NCBI RefSeq assembly: GCF_000069225.1
Contig: NC_010399.1
Span: 1 to 50,350, forward strand
Direction: 5' to 3'
From: Clavibacter sepedonicus
GTDB lineage: Bacteria > Actinomycetota > Actinomycetes > Actinomycetales > Microbacteriaceae
Length of the DNA stretch: 50,350 nucleotides
Shown here: positions 42,040 through 50,200 of the stretch, in pieces
Numbering within the stretch: position 1 is the first letter of the stretch
Layout of the letters: the number at the start of each line of letters is the position of its first letter
Notes under the pieces: model-generated
Database searches by the model: none
What the model saw: the letters and a program-made list of their open reading frames with translations, nothing else
What the model was told of the DNA's origin: nothing
Position numbers and translations under genes: made by a program

Positions 42040-42501
42040 ATGGACGCTCTGCGGATCGCATGGTGGATCCGCCGGGGCTTCTGGCACGGCTTCCAGCACT
42101 CCCGCGGCACCGCGCGGGTCGTGGCGCTCTACCTTGCTGTCGCGTGGTGGGTGCTCAGCCCGCTCGTCGTCGTGCTCCAAGTCGTCCTCGTCACGTGCCC
42201 GTGGACGCGGTACTACCTCAGCCCCGAGCGCGACGTCGTGCTCGCGCTGTTCGGCACGCGCACCGGCTGGCACACCGGCGACCACATCGCGGCAGCACCG
42301 GGAACGGGCCGCGGCCGTGCGCTGCGCGCCCTTCTGCTGCCCGAGCTGCTGCCCGTCGCCGACGCCCGGCGCGTGACGATCCACGCGACGGCCGCGTCAC
42401 CCGAGTTGGCCGCGCTCTACATGGCCGAGCTCCCGGGCCTGGTCGACGTCGGCGGAGGCATGTTCCGCGGCCGCCGTCTCCGCCGGCCCCCGGCTGGCTG
42501 A
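42040..42501 (+). CDS. Hypothetical protein with one or two membrane helices
   Basis: A 153-residue protein with a hydrophobic region near 28-52 (VVALYLAVAWWVLSPLVVVL) and a soluble C-terminal half. ATG 42040 chosen; the frame opens earlier but overlaps the previous gene. Its 3' end overlaps the convergent minus-strand gene by 105 bases. No family recognised. Confidence 0.6.
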   Translation: MDALRIAWWIRRGFWHGFQHSRGTARVVALYLAVAWWVLSPLVVVLQVVLVTCPWTRYYLSPERDVVLALFGTRTGWHTGDHIAAAPGTGRGRALRALLLPELLPVADARRVTIHATAASPELAALYMAELPGLVDVGGGMFRGRRLRRPPAG

Positions 42502-42894
42502 GCGCGAGCGCGCCGCGAAGGCGATGAGCTCGGCGCTGTGCTGCACCATCCACGCCACGGCCGTATTCAGCGACGGCTCGCGACGGATCCAGATGCGTTG
42601 GCCCTGGCCGTTGCGGGCATCGGCGTAGAGCTCGAAGGTGAACGGATCCCCGAGCTCCGCCCGGTGCCGGATCACGTACCCGAGCACGGGGCGGTCCTCG
42701 ACCTGGATCCGCCAGTAGCCGACCTCGAGGTGCGCCCACGGGTGCGCGCCGACGTTACGCACGAGGCTGTCGATGCCGTCGAGCTTGCTCTTGACCTTGC
42801 TCACCGGGTGCTGTCCTTCGTCGATTCGATCGAGTGGGAGCGTCCGGCCGCGCTCGTCGGCGAGCGTAAGGATGTCCACTGACGTCCAGGCCAC
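42397..42894 (-). CDS. Hypothetical soluble protein
   Basis: A 165-residue protein, GTG start at 42894 (or 42879). The middle part is beta-rich (HLEVGYWRIQVEDRPVLGYV, FTFELYADARNG). No family recognised. Convergent overlap with 42040-42501, so one of the two C-termini may be mis-assigned. Confidence 0.55.
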   Translation of the reverse strand: MAWTSVDILTLADERGRTLPLDRIDEGQHPVSKVKSKLDGIDSLVRNVGAHPWAHLEVGYWRIQVEDRPVLGYVIRHRAELGDPFTFELYADARNGQGQRIWIRREPSLNTAVAWMVQHSAELIAFAARSRSASRGPAETAAAEHASADVDQARELGHVERGQLG

Positions 42895-43173
42895 AACATC
42901 CGCGCCGAAGCCCTGGGTGGGTCATACATTTCAGGCATCCACGCGGTTAGGTAGTTTCGATGCGTGCGGATTCATGCCGGTCGGAGAAGACTGTCTTGAT
43001 CGCATCGCATCGCATCTCACGCTCCGGGGCCGCATTCCGTCTCTCAGTCATTGTAAGATGATCGGCTTCTGAGGGGGTTACGCTGGCGGCGCACCGTACC
43101 CCTCAAGGAATGACCTGCTGGGTAATGTTTCGGGCTTCAGGAGTGCGTGTGAAAAGCGTCTGTGGAAGTGGTT

Positions 43174-43203
43174 TTGAGAGCGGTCGAATGGTTTTCGTAT
43201 GAT
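43174..43203 (+). promoter_or_regulatory. celA promoter giving a leaderless transcript
   Basis: TTGAGA (43174-43179) and TATGAT (43198-43203) are 18 bases apart. The ATG at 43210 lies 7 bases after the -10, at the expected transcription start. No ribosome-binding site is present. The rest of 42895-43173 shows no gene. Confidence 0.7.
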
Positions 43204-43209
43204 CCTTAC

Positions 43210-45393
43210 ATGACTGTTCGACAAGTTAGTGTACCCTTAGTGTCCAAGCTCTTCCTTTTCTTTGCATTGGCGGTCGGCGCCACGTTTGGCGCATTCGCGG
43301 CGCCTGCCTTAGCCGCCACCGCAGCGGGGACCGGTGCGGTGGCCTCGCCGCCTGGATGGCTGCACACGGCGGGTGGGAAGATCGTCACCGCCTCCGGCGC
43401 TCCGTACACAATCCGTGGCATCGCGTGGTTTGGCATGGAGACGTCATCCTGCGCGCCGCACGGCCTGGACACCATCACCCTCGCGGGTGGCATGCAGCAC
43501 ATCAAGCAGCTGGGATTCACGACCGTGCGGCTGCCGTTCTCGAACCAGTGCCTCGCGGCATCTGGCGTCACGGGTGTCGATGCGGACCCATCGCTTGCCG
43601 GTCTCACACCGCTGCAGGTCATGGATCACGTCGTGGCTTCGGCGAAGGCCGCCGGACTTGACGTGATCCTCGACCAGCACCGGCCGGACTCGGGCGGCCA
43701 GTCCGAGCTCTGGTACACCTCGGAGTACCCCGAGTCACGGTGGATCTCCGACTGGCGGATGCTCGCGAAGCGGTACGCCTCCGACCCCACGGTCATCGGT
43801 GTCGATCTCCACAACGAGCCGCACGGGGCGGCGACGTGGGGTACCGGGGCAGCCACGACCGACTGGCGGGCGGCGGCCGAGCGGGGCGGGAACGCGGTAT
43901 TGGCCGAGAACCCGAAGCTCCTCGTGCTCGTCGAGGGAATCGACCACCAGGCCGACGGAACCGGCACCTGGTGGGGCGGTGCGCTGGACTCCGCGGCCAC
44001 TGCATCCGTGCGCTTGACCGTCGCGAATCGCGTCGTCTATTCCCCGCACGACTACCCCTCGACCATCTACGGCCAGCCCTGGTTCTCCGCATCGAATTAT
44101 CCGACGAATCTTCCGGGAATCTGGGACGCCCACTGGGGATACCTGGCAAAGAAGGACATCGCCCCCGTCCTCGTGGGCGAGTTCGGTACGAAGCTCGAGA
44201 CGGCGAGCGACAAGCAGTGGCTCAACACCCTCGTCGGATACCTGTCGAGCACGGGGATCAGCTCATCGTTCTGGGCCTTCAACCCAGACAGTGGCGACAC
44301 CGGCGGCATTGTGAAGTCCGATTGGGTGACCCCGGAGCAGGCGAAGCTCGACGCGCTGGCGCCGATCCTGCATCCGGCACCCGGAGCGGGTCCGGGATCT
44401 AGCGGATCCGGGTCGCAGCCAGGTCCGGCGAAGCCGGGCGCGGTATCAGTGAAGTGGCAGCCTGGCGGGTCCTGGGCATCCGGCTACGTGGCGAACCTTG
44501 ACGTCACCGCGACAGGCGCTGTCACGGGATGGACCGTCTCATGGGCCAGCCCGAAAACCACCAGCGTCGTCAACAGTTGGGGCATGCGCTGTAGCGTCGC
44601 CTCCAACACCGTGACCTGCACCAGCACGGACTGGGCAAGCAAGCTCGCCGCCGGCCAGACCGTTCGCGTCGGCGTGCAGTTGGCGGGTGGACCCGCTCCC
44701 GCTTCGCCTCGAATCAGTGTCACGGCGGCCGGAACGCCTCCGTCCCAAGCCACGCCTCCGTCCCAGGCCACGCCTCCGTCCCAGGCCACGACGCACGGCC
44801 GTGCCACGCACTACTCGCTCGGTACCGGTAACACGATCGCGAACGGCAACTGCTCCATGCCGGCTGTCCCCGCCGACCGAATGTACGTTGCGGTCAGCAG
44901 CCCCGAGTACGGCGGAGCCGCCGCGTGCGGGTCGCACCTCCTCGTCACGGGCCCCAAGGGCACCGTCCGCGTCCAAATCGTCGACCAATGCCACGAATGC
45001 GAGATCGGACATCTCGATCTGAGCGAAGAAGCGTTCCGTGCCATTGGCGACTTCGATGCCGGTATCATCCCAATCAGCTACACCACCGTCCGGGATCCGT
45101 CCGTGCCCGCCGTCGCCGTCCGGGTCAAGGAGGGCTCATCCCGATGGTGGGCAGGTCTGCAGATTCTGAACGCCGGCAACCGCATCGACCGTGTTGAAGT
45201 CCGAGCCGGTGGGCAGTGGCTGCCCCTGAGTCGCACTGACTACGGGTACTGGGTGACACCTTCACCAATTCCGGACGGCCCGATGACCGTTCGCGTGACT
45301 GACCAATACGGTCGCTCGGTCGTTCTCCCCGGAATCCGAATGGCACCAGGGGAGACCCAGAGTACGGCGCGCCGGATCTATCAGATGCACTGA
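43210..45393 (+). CDS. celA: CelA: secreted endo-beta-1,4-glucanase with expansin domain
   Basis: A 727-residue protein. The signal peptide (1-36) ends in APALAA. The GH5 catalytic domain (about 48-395) has acid/base E203 (DLHNEPHG) and nucleophile E324 (LVGEFGT). A type 2 cellulose-binding module spans about 415-500 (VSVKWQPGGSWASGYVANL). A TPPSQA linker leads to an expansin-like double-psi barrel and CBM63 domain (about 535-727; RATHYSLGTGNT, VDQCHECEIGHLDLS). CelA of Clavibacter is a wilt and virulence factor that breaks plant cellulose. ATG 43210 is chosen for the signal peptide and the leaderless promoter. Confidence 0.95.
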   Translation: MTVRQVSVPLVSKLFLFFALAVGATFGAFAAPALAATAAGTGAVASPPGWLHTAGGKIVTASGAPYTIRGIAWFGMETSSCAPHGLDTITLAGGMQHIKQLGFTTVRLPFSNQCLAASGVTGVDADPSLAGLTPLQVMDHVVASAKAAGLDVILDQHRPDSGGQSELWYTSEYPESRWISDWRMLAKRYASDPTVIGVDLHNEPHGAATWGTGAATTDWRAAAERGGNAVLAENPKLLVLVEGIDHQADGTGTWWGGALDSAATASVRLTVANRVVYSPHDYPSTIYGQPWFSASNYPTNLPGIWDAHWGYLAKKDIAPVLVGEFGTKLETASDKQWLNTLVGYLSSTGISSSFWAFNPDSGDTGGIVKSDWVTPEQAKLDALAPILHPAPGAGPGSSGSGSQPGPAKPGAVSVKWQPGGSWASGYVANLDVTATGAVTGWTVSWASPKTTSVVNSWGMRCSVASNTVTCTSTDWASKLAAGQTVRVGVQLAGGPAPASPRISVTAAGTPPSQATPPSQATPPSQATTHGRATHYSLGTGNTIANGNCSMPAVPADRMYVAVSSPEYGGAAACGSHLLVTGPKGTVRVQIVDQCHECEIGHLDLSEEAFRAIGDFDAGIIPISYTTVRDPSVPAVAVRVKEGSSRWWAGLQILNAGNRIDRVEVRAGGQWLPLSRTDYGYWVTPSPIPDGPMTVRVTDQYGRSVVLPGIRMAPGETQSTARRIYQMH
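44734..44787 (+). repeat. Three 18-bp linker repeats in celA
   Basis: Three in-frame copies of 18 bp encode TPPSQA three times between the cellulose-binding module and the expansin domain. Copies 2 and 3 are identical, and slippage could change linker length without changing frame. Confidence 0.85.
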
Positions 45394-45424
45394 GCCCTGA
45401 TCGCACGACCTCCACATGTACGCG

Positions 45425-45460
45425 GCGATGGCTCCAGGGATGCGTCCCCGGAGCCATCGC
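45425..45460 (+). terminator. celA terminator
   Basis: GCGATGGCTCC pairs with GGAGCCATCGC around an inner GGGA/TCCC stem, about 30 bases after the celA stop. No U-tract. Confidence 0.75.
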
Positions 45461-45697
45461 GCGTTAGTCGCCGCACTCGCCTGCTGTGAAGGCTGAGCTC
45501 GCCACCGGAGAAGCTGGCCGCGTCCACCTCTTCTTGTCCCGTAAGCCTTGGGTTGCGAGACGTCTTGAGCGCCCATGCGGATGTTCTCACCGTCGGACCG
45601 GGTTGCAGCGTCCGCGTAATGGGTCGGACCTGCTGTGCCGAAGACCCCCTTCGCATTTGCGTGACCACGGCTATCGACGATGGCAGACGGCTGCGCC
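45461..45697. other. No supported gene
   Basis: Between the celA terminator and the MerR gene there are only short frames in conflict with each other, without recognisable similarity. Confidence 0.5.
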
Positions 45698-46615
45698 TCA
45701 CTGGGAGGCATGCGCCCGCGTTCCATCCGCGGCGAGGTCGTAGACGTCCTCCGCGGTGACGGACGGGTCGAACATCGATGTCGATGATGCCCGCCGGCGA
45801 GCAGCGTCGTCCAGGGCTTCGGCATGGCCTGAGGTGATGCGATGGGCGAAGGCGATGGTGGCGAGGTAGGAGAGCGCGGTGTCGTCCAAGCCCGGGTCGT
45901 CTGTCGGCGTCGCGTCGGGGAGGGAGTGGACCAGCTCTTGCCGTGTTGGCAGCGTCCCGGACGCGATCCGCACGGACGCGTCGATGTGCGGCGCCGCGGC
46001 CTCGGCCACGCGACGGAGCGAATCCGGTGGCACGGGATCCTGCACGCGGTGCGCGAGGCGCATCCGTGGCACCGTTCCTGACACCGAGGCCGTCCACGAT
46101 TCCGCGACCAGCTCGATCCCCTCGGCGCGGAGAGTCTCGAGGAGGATGCGATCCAGATTCGGGAGATCGACTGTCAGGGCTGTGAAGGTCTCCTCGAGGT
46201 CCTCCGGGTCCGATGAGACGCCGAAGGGGACTTCGCACGCGATCCAGTGCGCGGGACCCGCATCACGGACGTTGGCGACGAGGCTGCTGGGGTCCGCTGT
46301 CGCGACCCGTTCTGCGAGGTCGAGGTAGAAGTCCTCCATGGCCCGGCGCATCGCCAACCTCCCGCGGTGGTCGTCGAACTGGAAGCGGCAGTCGGGAGTG
46401 AGGTCCTCGAGCGGGATCCTCGCGCGGCGGAGCAGGTCCAGTGTGACGCCGTCGACGATCTGGTCGGCGTCGTAGGACCGGTAGCCGTTCACTGGATCGA
46501 CGGCGGACGGGATGAGGACCGCGCGCTCGGCGTACAACCGGAGCGCCTTGTCGGAGAGGCCGGTGAGGGATCGGAATCGACCCGCGGAGAAGTTCAGGGG
46601 GAGTGGAGCGGACAT
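45698..46615 (-). CDS. MerR-family transcriptional regulator
   Basis: A 305-residue protein. The N-terminal winged helix (about 8-75) matches MerR: FSAGRFRSLTGLSDKALRLY, then PVNGYRSYDADQ. A long effector domain without metal-binding cysteine motifs follows. It may bind an organic ligand. It is divergent from nothing obvious; the gene lies alone between celA and the resolvase module. A role in celA control is only conjecture. Confidence 0.8.
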   Translation of the reverse strand: MSAPLPLNFSAGRFRSLTGLSDKALRLYAERAVLIPSAVDPVNGYRSYDADQIVDGVTLDLLRRARIPLEDLTPDCRFQFDDHRGRLAMRRAMEDFYLDLAERVATADPSSLVANVRDAGPAHWIACEVPFGVSSDPEDLEETFTALTVDLPNLDRILLETLRAEGIELVAESWTASVSGTVPRMRLAHRVQDPVPPDSLRRVAEAAAPHIDASVRIASGTLPTRQELVHSLPDATPTDDPGLDDTALSYLATIAFAHRITSGHAEALDDAARRRASSTSMFDPSVTAEDVYDLAADGTRAHASQ

Positions 46616-46856
46616 GTCCTCACTGTGGACCTCGCCCCTGGGGCGGAGTCAAACGCCGCCGAGGTCCCTAGGTGCAGGACAGCCCAGGTCTTTGGAGGCG
46701 TCTTGCTTCTTTTGGGTTGTGGGACGTCCCGCGAGCGGCTGGGGCTCGCCGCGGAGAACCGCGGCCGCGAGTGTCCCGCAACCACGGCCCGCAAGGGGGC
46801 GGTGAGCTGGGCATGCTCATCGTCGGTTGCGGGATGGGTTGGGCGTCGCGCCGACG

Positions 46857-46930
46857 CTCGTCGGGTACGCGCGGGTCTCGACCCGACAGCAGCGCACGGA
46901 CTGCCAGGTCATCAACCCGCCCGGATAGTG
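46857..46930 (+). pseudogene. Resolvase N-terminal remnant, copy 2
   Basis: Translation gives LVGYARVSTRQQRTDCQV before losing similarity, parallel to 21480-21550. The surrounding 46780-47067 is otherwise noncoding and repeats the flank of the first module. Confidence 0.6.
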
Positions 46931-47067
46931 CTGCGGATCCTGTGCATCGGTGGTGGGATCCCGTCACCCGTGAGACACTGAACGCGTCGCCTCATTGCGG
47001 TGGGGTTGAAAGTGAGTCTCGGGAGTTCCTGCTGGAAGTAGGGCCCGAGACTTTGCGCTTTAATCGA

Positions 47068-47634
47068 TCAGCCGTCGACGGTGATGATCTGGATCTCGCC
47101 GAGGGTGGCGAGCGGTTCGGGGTTCCCCACGCGGTCCTGCACGATGGCGCCGCAGATGATGTCCGCCACCCACAGCACGGGCTCCACGGGACCGCGCCGG
47201 TGATCGAGCCGGACCGGCCCGCTCAGGGCACGTGCGGCGCGGAGCGTGTCGAGGTGGTCACGGTCCCGCCGGTCATCAGCTGGTCCGCGTGACTCCGCGA
47301 CGAGGAGCGCGACGTCTCGCATCGTGAGCTCGTGCAGAAGCCGCTCCATCGTCTTCCGGCGACGCCGCTCGAACGGCTCTGCGCTGTCGACCGACCGGAC
47401 GACCACCAGTCGCTCGAGAGCAAGCTCCGCGACCGCGGCGGCGAGTAGCAGGCGCCGGGGTTCGCTCTCCTGGTTCCAGTGCAGCTTCCCGACCTTGGTC
47501 CGCCGCAGCCCGTGCATCACGGTGCGCACGGCGTCGAGGTGCTGCTCCTCACAGATCGCGGCGGCGAGGATGTAGGTGCCGGGATCGCGGTTCTCCTGGG
47601 ATCCGGATTCGTCGACGAACGCGGTCCGGGTCAC
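47068..47634 (-). CDS. DUF3800 protein
   Basis: A 188-residue protein with the DUF3800 opening TAFVDESGSQENRDPGTYIL (acidic residues of an RNase-H-like fold), KLHWNQES and a final acidic WVADIICGAIVQDRVG. DUF3800 proteins are common near mobile elements and defence genes. The start overlaps the resolvase stop by 4 bases. The intact counterpart of 21695-22260. Confidence 0.8.
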   Translation of the reverse strand: MTRTAFVDESGSQENRDPGTYILAAAICEEQHLDAVRTVMHGLRRTKVGKLHWNQESEPRRLLLAAAVAELALERLVVVRSVDSAEPFERRRRKTMERLLHELTMRDVALLVAESRGPADDRRDRDHLDTLRAARALSGPVRLDHRRGPVEPVLWVADIICGAIVQDRVGNPEPLATLGEIQIITVDG

Positions 47635-48263
47635 GACGTCGGTTCATCGTCGTCGACGCGGGGCAGGGTGACCTCGGTGCTCGTGGTGACCGGGTGCCTG
47701 TCCAGGGCCCGGTACACGGTGGCCCGGCCGATCCCGAACAGCTCCACGAGCTCGGAGACGGAGTGATCACCGGCGCGGTGCAGCGCGACCAGGTGCCGTT
47801 CCTGGGCAGGGGAGAGCTTCGGCTTTCGCCCCTTCAGCTTCCCCCGCACCTTCGCAACAGCCATCCCCTCACGGGTCCGGGCGCGGATGAGGTCGGACTC
47901 GAACTCGGCCACCATGCCGAGCACGTTGAACAGCAGCCGGCCGACCGGGTCGATGGGGTCGTAGACCGCACCGCCGAGGTTCAACCGGACTTCGCGTTGG
48001 GTGAGCTCTTCGGCGATGTCGGTCGCGTCGCGGAGGGATCGGGCAAGGCGGTCGAGCTTCGTGACTACAAGCGTGTCACCTTCTCGGCACGCCGCTAACG
48101 CCTCGCGGAGACCTGGGCGGTCGCGGTTCGTGCCGGTCATGCCCTTGTCGCTGTAGATGAGCCGTGTCGGAACCCCGAGGGTTTGCAGGGCGTCCCGTTG
48201 CGCGGTGAGGTCCTGCGCGTCGGTCGAGACGCGGGCGTATCCGATGAGGACGGATGAGGTCAT
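47631..48263 (-). CDS. Serine resolvase/invertase
   Basis: A 210-residue protein. The catalytic domain opens VLIGYARVSTDAQDLTAQRD with S13. GDTLVVTKLDRLARS follows in mid domain, the long helix contains FESDLIRARTREGMAVAKVRG, and the C-terminal Hin-type HTH is SVSELVELFGIGRATVYRAL. Full length for the family. A candidate recombination site lies directly upstream at 48271-48323. It forms an operon with the DUF3800 gene. Confidence 0.92.
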   Translation of the reverse strand: MTSSVLIGYARVSTDAQDLTAQRDALQTLGVPTRLIYSDKGMTGTNRDRPGLREALAACREGDTLVVTKLDRLARSLRDATDIAEELTQREVRLNLGGAVYDPIDPVGRLLFNVLGMVAEFESDLIRARTREGMAVAKVRGKLKGRKPKLSPAQERHLVALHRAGDHSVSELVELFGIGRATVYRALDRHPVTTSTEVTLPRVDDDEPTS

Positions 48264-48270
48264 GACGCAA

Positions 48271-48323
48271 GTCTCACATGAGGCACCGTCACCGGACCCT
48301 ATTTCGGACTACCTATGTGAGAC
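48271..48323. promoter_or_regulatory. Candidate resolvase site and promoter region
   Basis: GTCTCACAT (48271-48279) and its exact complement ATGTGAGAC (48315-48323) bracket 35 bases just before the resolvase start. Spacing and position fit a res-like crossover or operator site. Confidence 0.55.
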
Positions 48324-48454
48324 GGTCACTCCCGGGGAGGTCGTGGGAGTGGCGTGCACGCTTCGAGTGTCCGGTTGAGGATCCCCTGCTGAGACGCTTG
48401 AAGACAGAGCTCTCCTTAAGCGCAGAGGGGGTGCTTTTTCGAGTTCCGCGCCCG

Positions 48455-48640
48455 CTAGGGCTTGCGGGGCCAGGACTTGAGGATCTTCGAGAGGCGCTTG
48501 GCGGGTGTGCCGTTCTTGCCGAGCAGCACGATGTACGCGAGCAGCGTCACAGCACCGAGCGTGAGCAGGACCAGGCCGGAGCCAAGGAAAGCCATCTGGA
48601 GGATCACCTCCCCTGGTATCTCGGGAAGCAGGATCGTCAT
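48455..48640 (-). CDS. Small membrane protein
   Basis: A 61-residue protein with one long hydrophobic segment (MAFLGSGLVLLTLGAVTLLA) and a basic C-terminal tail (KNGTPAKRLSKILKSW). ATG 48640 has GGAGAGG about 6 bases upstream. The longer open frame above it is not supported. Function unknown. Confidence 0.6.
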   Translation of the reverse strand: MTILLPEIPGEVILQMAFLGSGLVLLTLGAVTLLAYIVLLGKNGTPAKRLSKILKSWPRKP

Positions 48641-48861
48641 CGCGAACCTCTCCGCAGGCGACACGCAAGCGCGTCGGGGTGACACCGCGCTGGACGGCGT
48701 GGTGAGTTTGGGACGCACCCACGGCGAGCTCGCGGTGGATGCGTAAGAGGAGAGCGCCACGGGCGCTCGATCTGCTCAGCCGTCATGTCGGCACTACGCC
48801 GCTGAGGATCGACTTGGCCGAAAAGGTGTCGGCGGGATGCTCGGGGGCGCGCTCGGGCATG

Positions 48862-48886
48862 AAAAAAGCCAGCCTGTGGGCTGGCT
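48862..48886 (-). terminator. Strong minus-strand terminator
   Basis: On the minus strand AGCCAGCC-CACA-GGCTGGC is followed by six T residues, a classical intrinsic terminator and rare on this plasmid. It lies about 450 bases after the Cas2-like gene and could end its transcript or a noncoding RNA. Confidence 0.7.
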
Positions 48887-49033
48887 AGTTCGAGGTAAGG
48901 GTCCGTGTCCGTACGGCCGTAGTCGGCCACACGACGTGCCCAAATCGTATGCAATCACTGTGTCACGGTGCACAAGAGCGTCTGTGCCCTGTGTCTCGAT
49001 AGCAGAACCCCGTGGGCAGTGCCGGAGACGACG

Positions 49034-49056
49034 AAGGCCAGCGCGAGGCTGGCCTT
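49034..49056. repeat. 9-bp-arm hairpin
   Basis: AAGGCCAGC-N5-GCTGGCCTT lies within the 570-base gene-free region 48761-49339. ATGCGGA-N8-TCCGCAT follows at 49069-49090. These fit a structured noncoding RNA or a 3' untranslated region. Confidence 0.55.
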
Positions 49057-49339
49057 GATGTGAGCACGATGCGGACATGCGCATCCGCATGTGCCCTAAG
49101 CGTACCGCGATCCGGTTGAGACCGCGCGGGCTCGCAAAAGACATGCACTCATAACCGTAGAGGAGGAAGCCACGTCGCAGAGACACATGACAGCAAGCTC
49201 ACACCTTGAACCTACGGGGTGACGCCACCAGACCGGCTCATCGCCGCCTTGCTCATCTTCAAGTAGGGGGGAGACATCGTGGCGCTGTCAACTGCGACGT
49301 GCGCCGGGGCCCTGCCTGCCGCAGGATCCACCCTGTGGC

Positions 49340-49612
49340 TTAGACGACCTTGCTGATCCACTCCCAGGTCTTCTTGTCTAACCACCCCTGCCGCGCCTTG
49401 CCGTCGATCTCGACACAGAAGATCTCGTCGTTGGCGTCGAGGATCGGCTGTAGCGCGTCAGAGACGCCCTGCGCCGTCAGATAGGGGCCTGAGACGATCC
49501 ACGTGGACTTGAGGATGTTGGCCCAGGTGTCGTAGGACTTGATCTTCTCGATGAGCTTGTCGTATGTCTGGCCCGGCGAGTTGAGGTCGTACGAGATGAG
49601 GACGGCGGTCAT
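49340..49612 (-). CDS. Cas2-like SinR-family protein
   Basis: A 90-residue protein. MTAVLISYDLNSPGQTYDKL opens with the Cas2/VapD-like ferredoxin fold strand, and NILKSTWIVSG and a final Trp-rich helix follow, typical of the stand-alone SinR-like family. No CRISPR array or cas1 is present. Stand-alone Cas2/VapD relatives include RNases, so a toxin role is possible. Confidence 0.7.
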   Translation of the reverse strand: MTAVLISYDLNSPGQTYDKLIEKIKSYDTWANILKSTWIVSGPYLTAQGVSDALQPILDANDEIFCVEIDGKARQGWLDKKTWEWISKVV

Positions 49613-49728
49613 GGGTCAGAGGCTATTCGCGCTAGCTCTCCACGGCCGCCCCCAGGCCGGGGGTAGCAGACGCCGACACGCTGTGCGTGTCGCCCTCTTA
49701 AGGCGGCTAGCCGCGCTACCTTGACGGC

Positions 49729-49974
49729 ATGACAGAGAAGGGCACGCCCCGACGCCCCCGTGGCTCGGTTGAGAAGGGGGTGACTCCTCGGTGGACCATC
49801 GAGGAGTCGTCTCGTGACGCCGTGAACGCGATGGCGAAGGCGGCGGGCATCTCTTCGTCGTACTTCGTCGACCTCTCGATCACGCACCTGCGTGCCGAGT
49901 TCGAGGCCGACGGTGTCCCGTCTTGGCTGCGCACCGCGCTGAGCCGCGAGGAGCTGCCGATCGAGCCCACTTAA
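49729..49974 (+). CDS. Ribbon-helix-helix-like regulator upstream of rep
   Basis: An 81-residue basic protein with a TPRWTIEESSRDAVNAMAKA strand-helix and a second helix (SSSYFVDLSITHLRAEF), resembling CopG-like DNA-binding proteins. It lies about 230 bases upstream of the rep start in the same direction, the usual place of a copy-number repressor. ATG start at 49729. Confidence 0.65.
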   Translation: MTEKGTPRRPRGSVEKGVTPRWTIEESSRDAVNAMAKAAGISSSYFVDLSITHLRAEFEADGVPSWLRTALSREELPIEPT

Positions 49975-49981
49975 CGAGCAT

Positions 49982-50005
49982 GGCCCCCCGCTTTCGCGAG
50001 GGGCC
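49982..50005 (+). terminator. Terminator or copy-control hairpin after the CopG-like gene
   Basis: GGCCCC pairs with GGGGCC around an inner CGC/GCG stem, 7 bases after the stop. Confidence 0.6.
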
Positions 50006-50108
50006 GAAGCACTGCGCCTTAGACCCTGACTGTTTGGCGACGGAACAGGTCTACGGCGGATCGAGTAAAGAACCGGCTTCTCAGGGCCGGGCCTTCGTCG
50101 TGCCTCCA

Positions 50109-50141
50109 ATGAGCACATCAAGGGAAGCGAGCCCATCATAA
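50109..50141 (+). CDS. Possible 10-residue leader peptide before rep
   Basis: ATG 50109 starts a 10-codon frame (MSTSREASPS) ending TAA at 50141, just upstream of the rep frame. Short leader peptides coupled to Rep translation are known on other plasmids. Chance is possible. Confidence 0.3.
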   Translation: MSTSREASPS

Positions 50142-50200
50142 CCACGTCCGTAGACCACGCAACACCTCCGACACGCAAGACACGTGCGTATTTCCGCAGG

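Noticed and set aside
49340..49612. Part of a CRISPR-Cas system
   Set aside because: The protein is Cas2-like, but there is no cas1, effector or repeat-spacer array anywhere in the window.
49609..50178. Long minus-strand open frame opposite the rep leader
   Set aside because: Arg/Pro-rich composition and overlap with the CopG-like gene and rep leader on the plus strand indicate a shadow frame.
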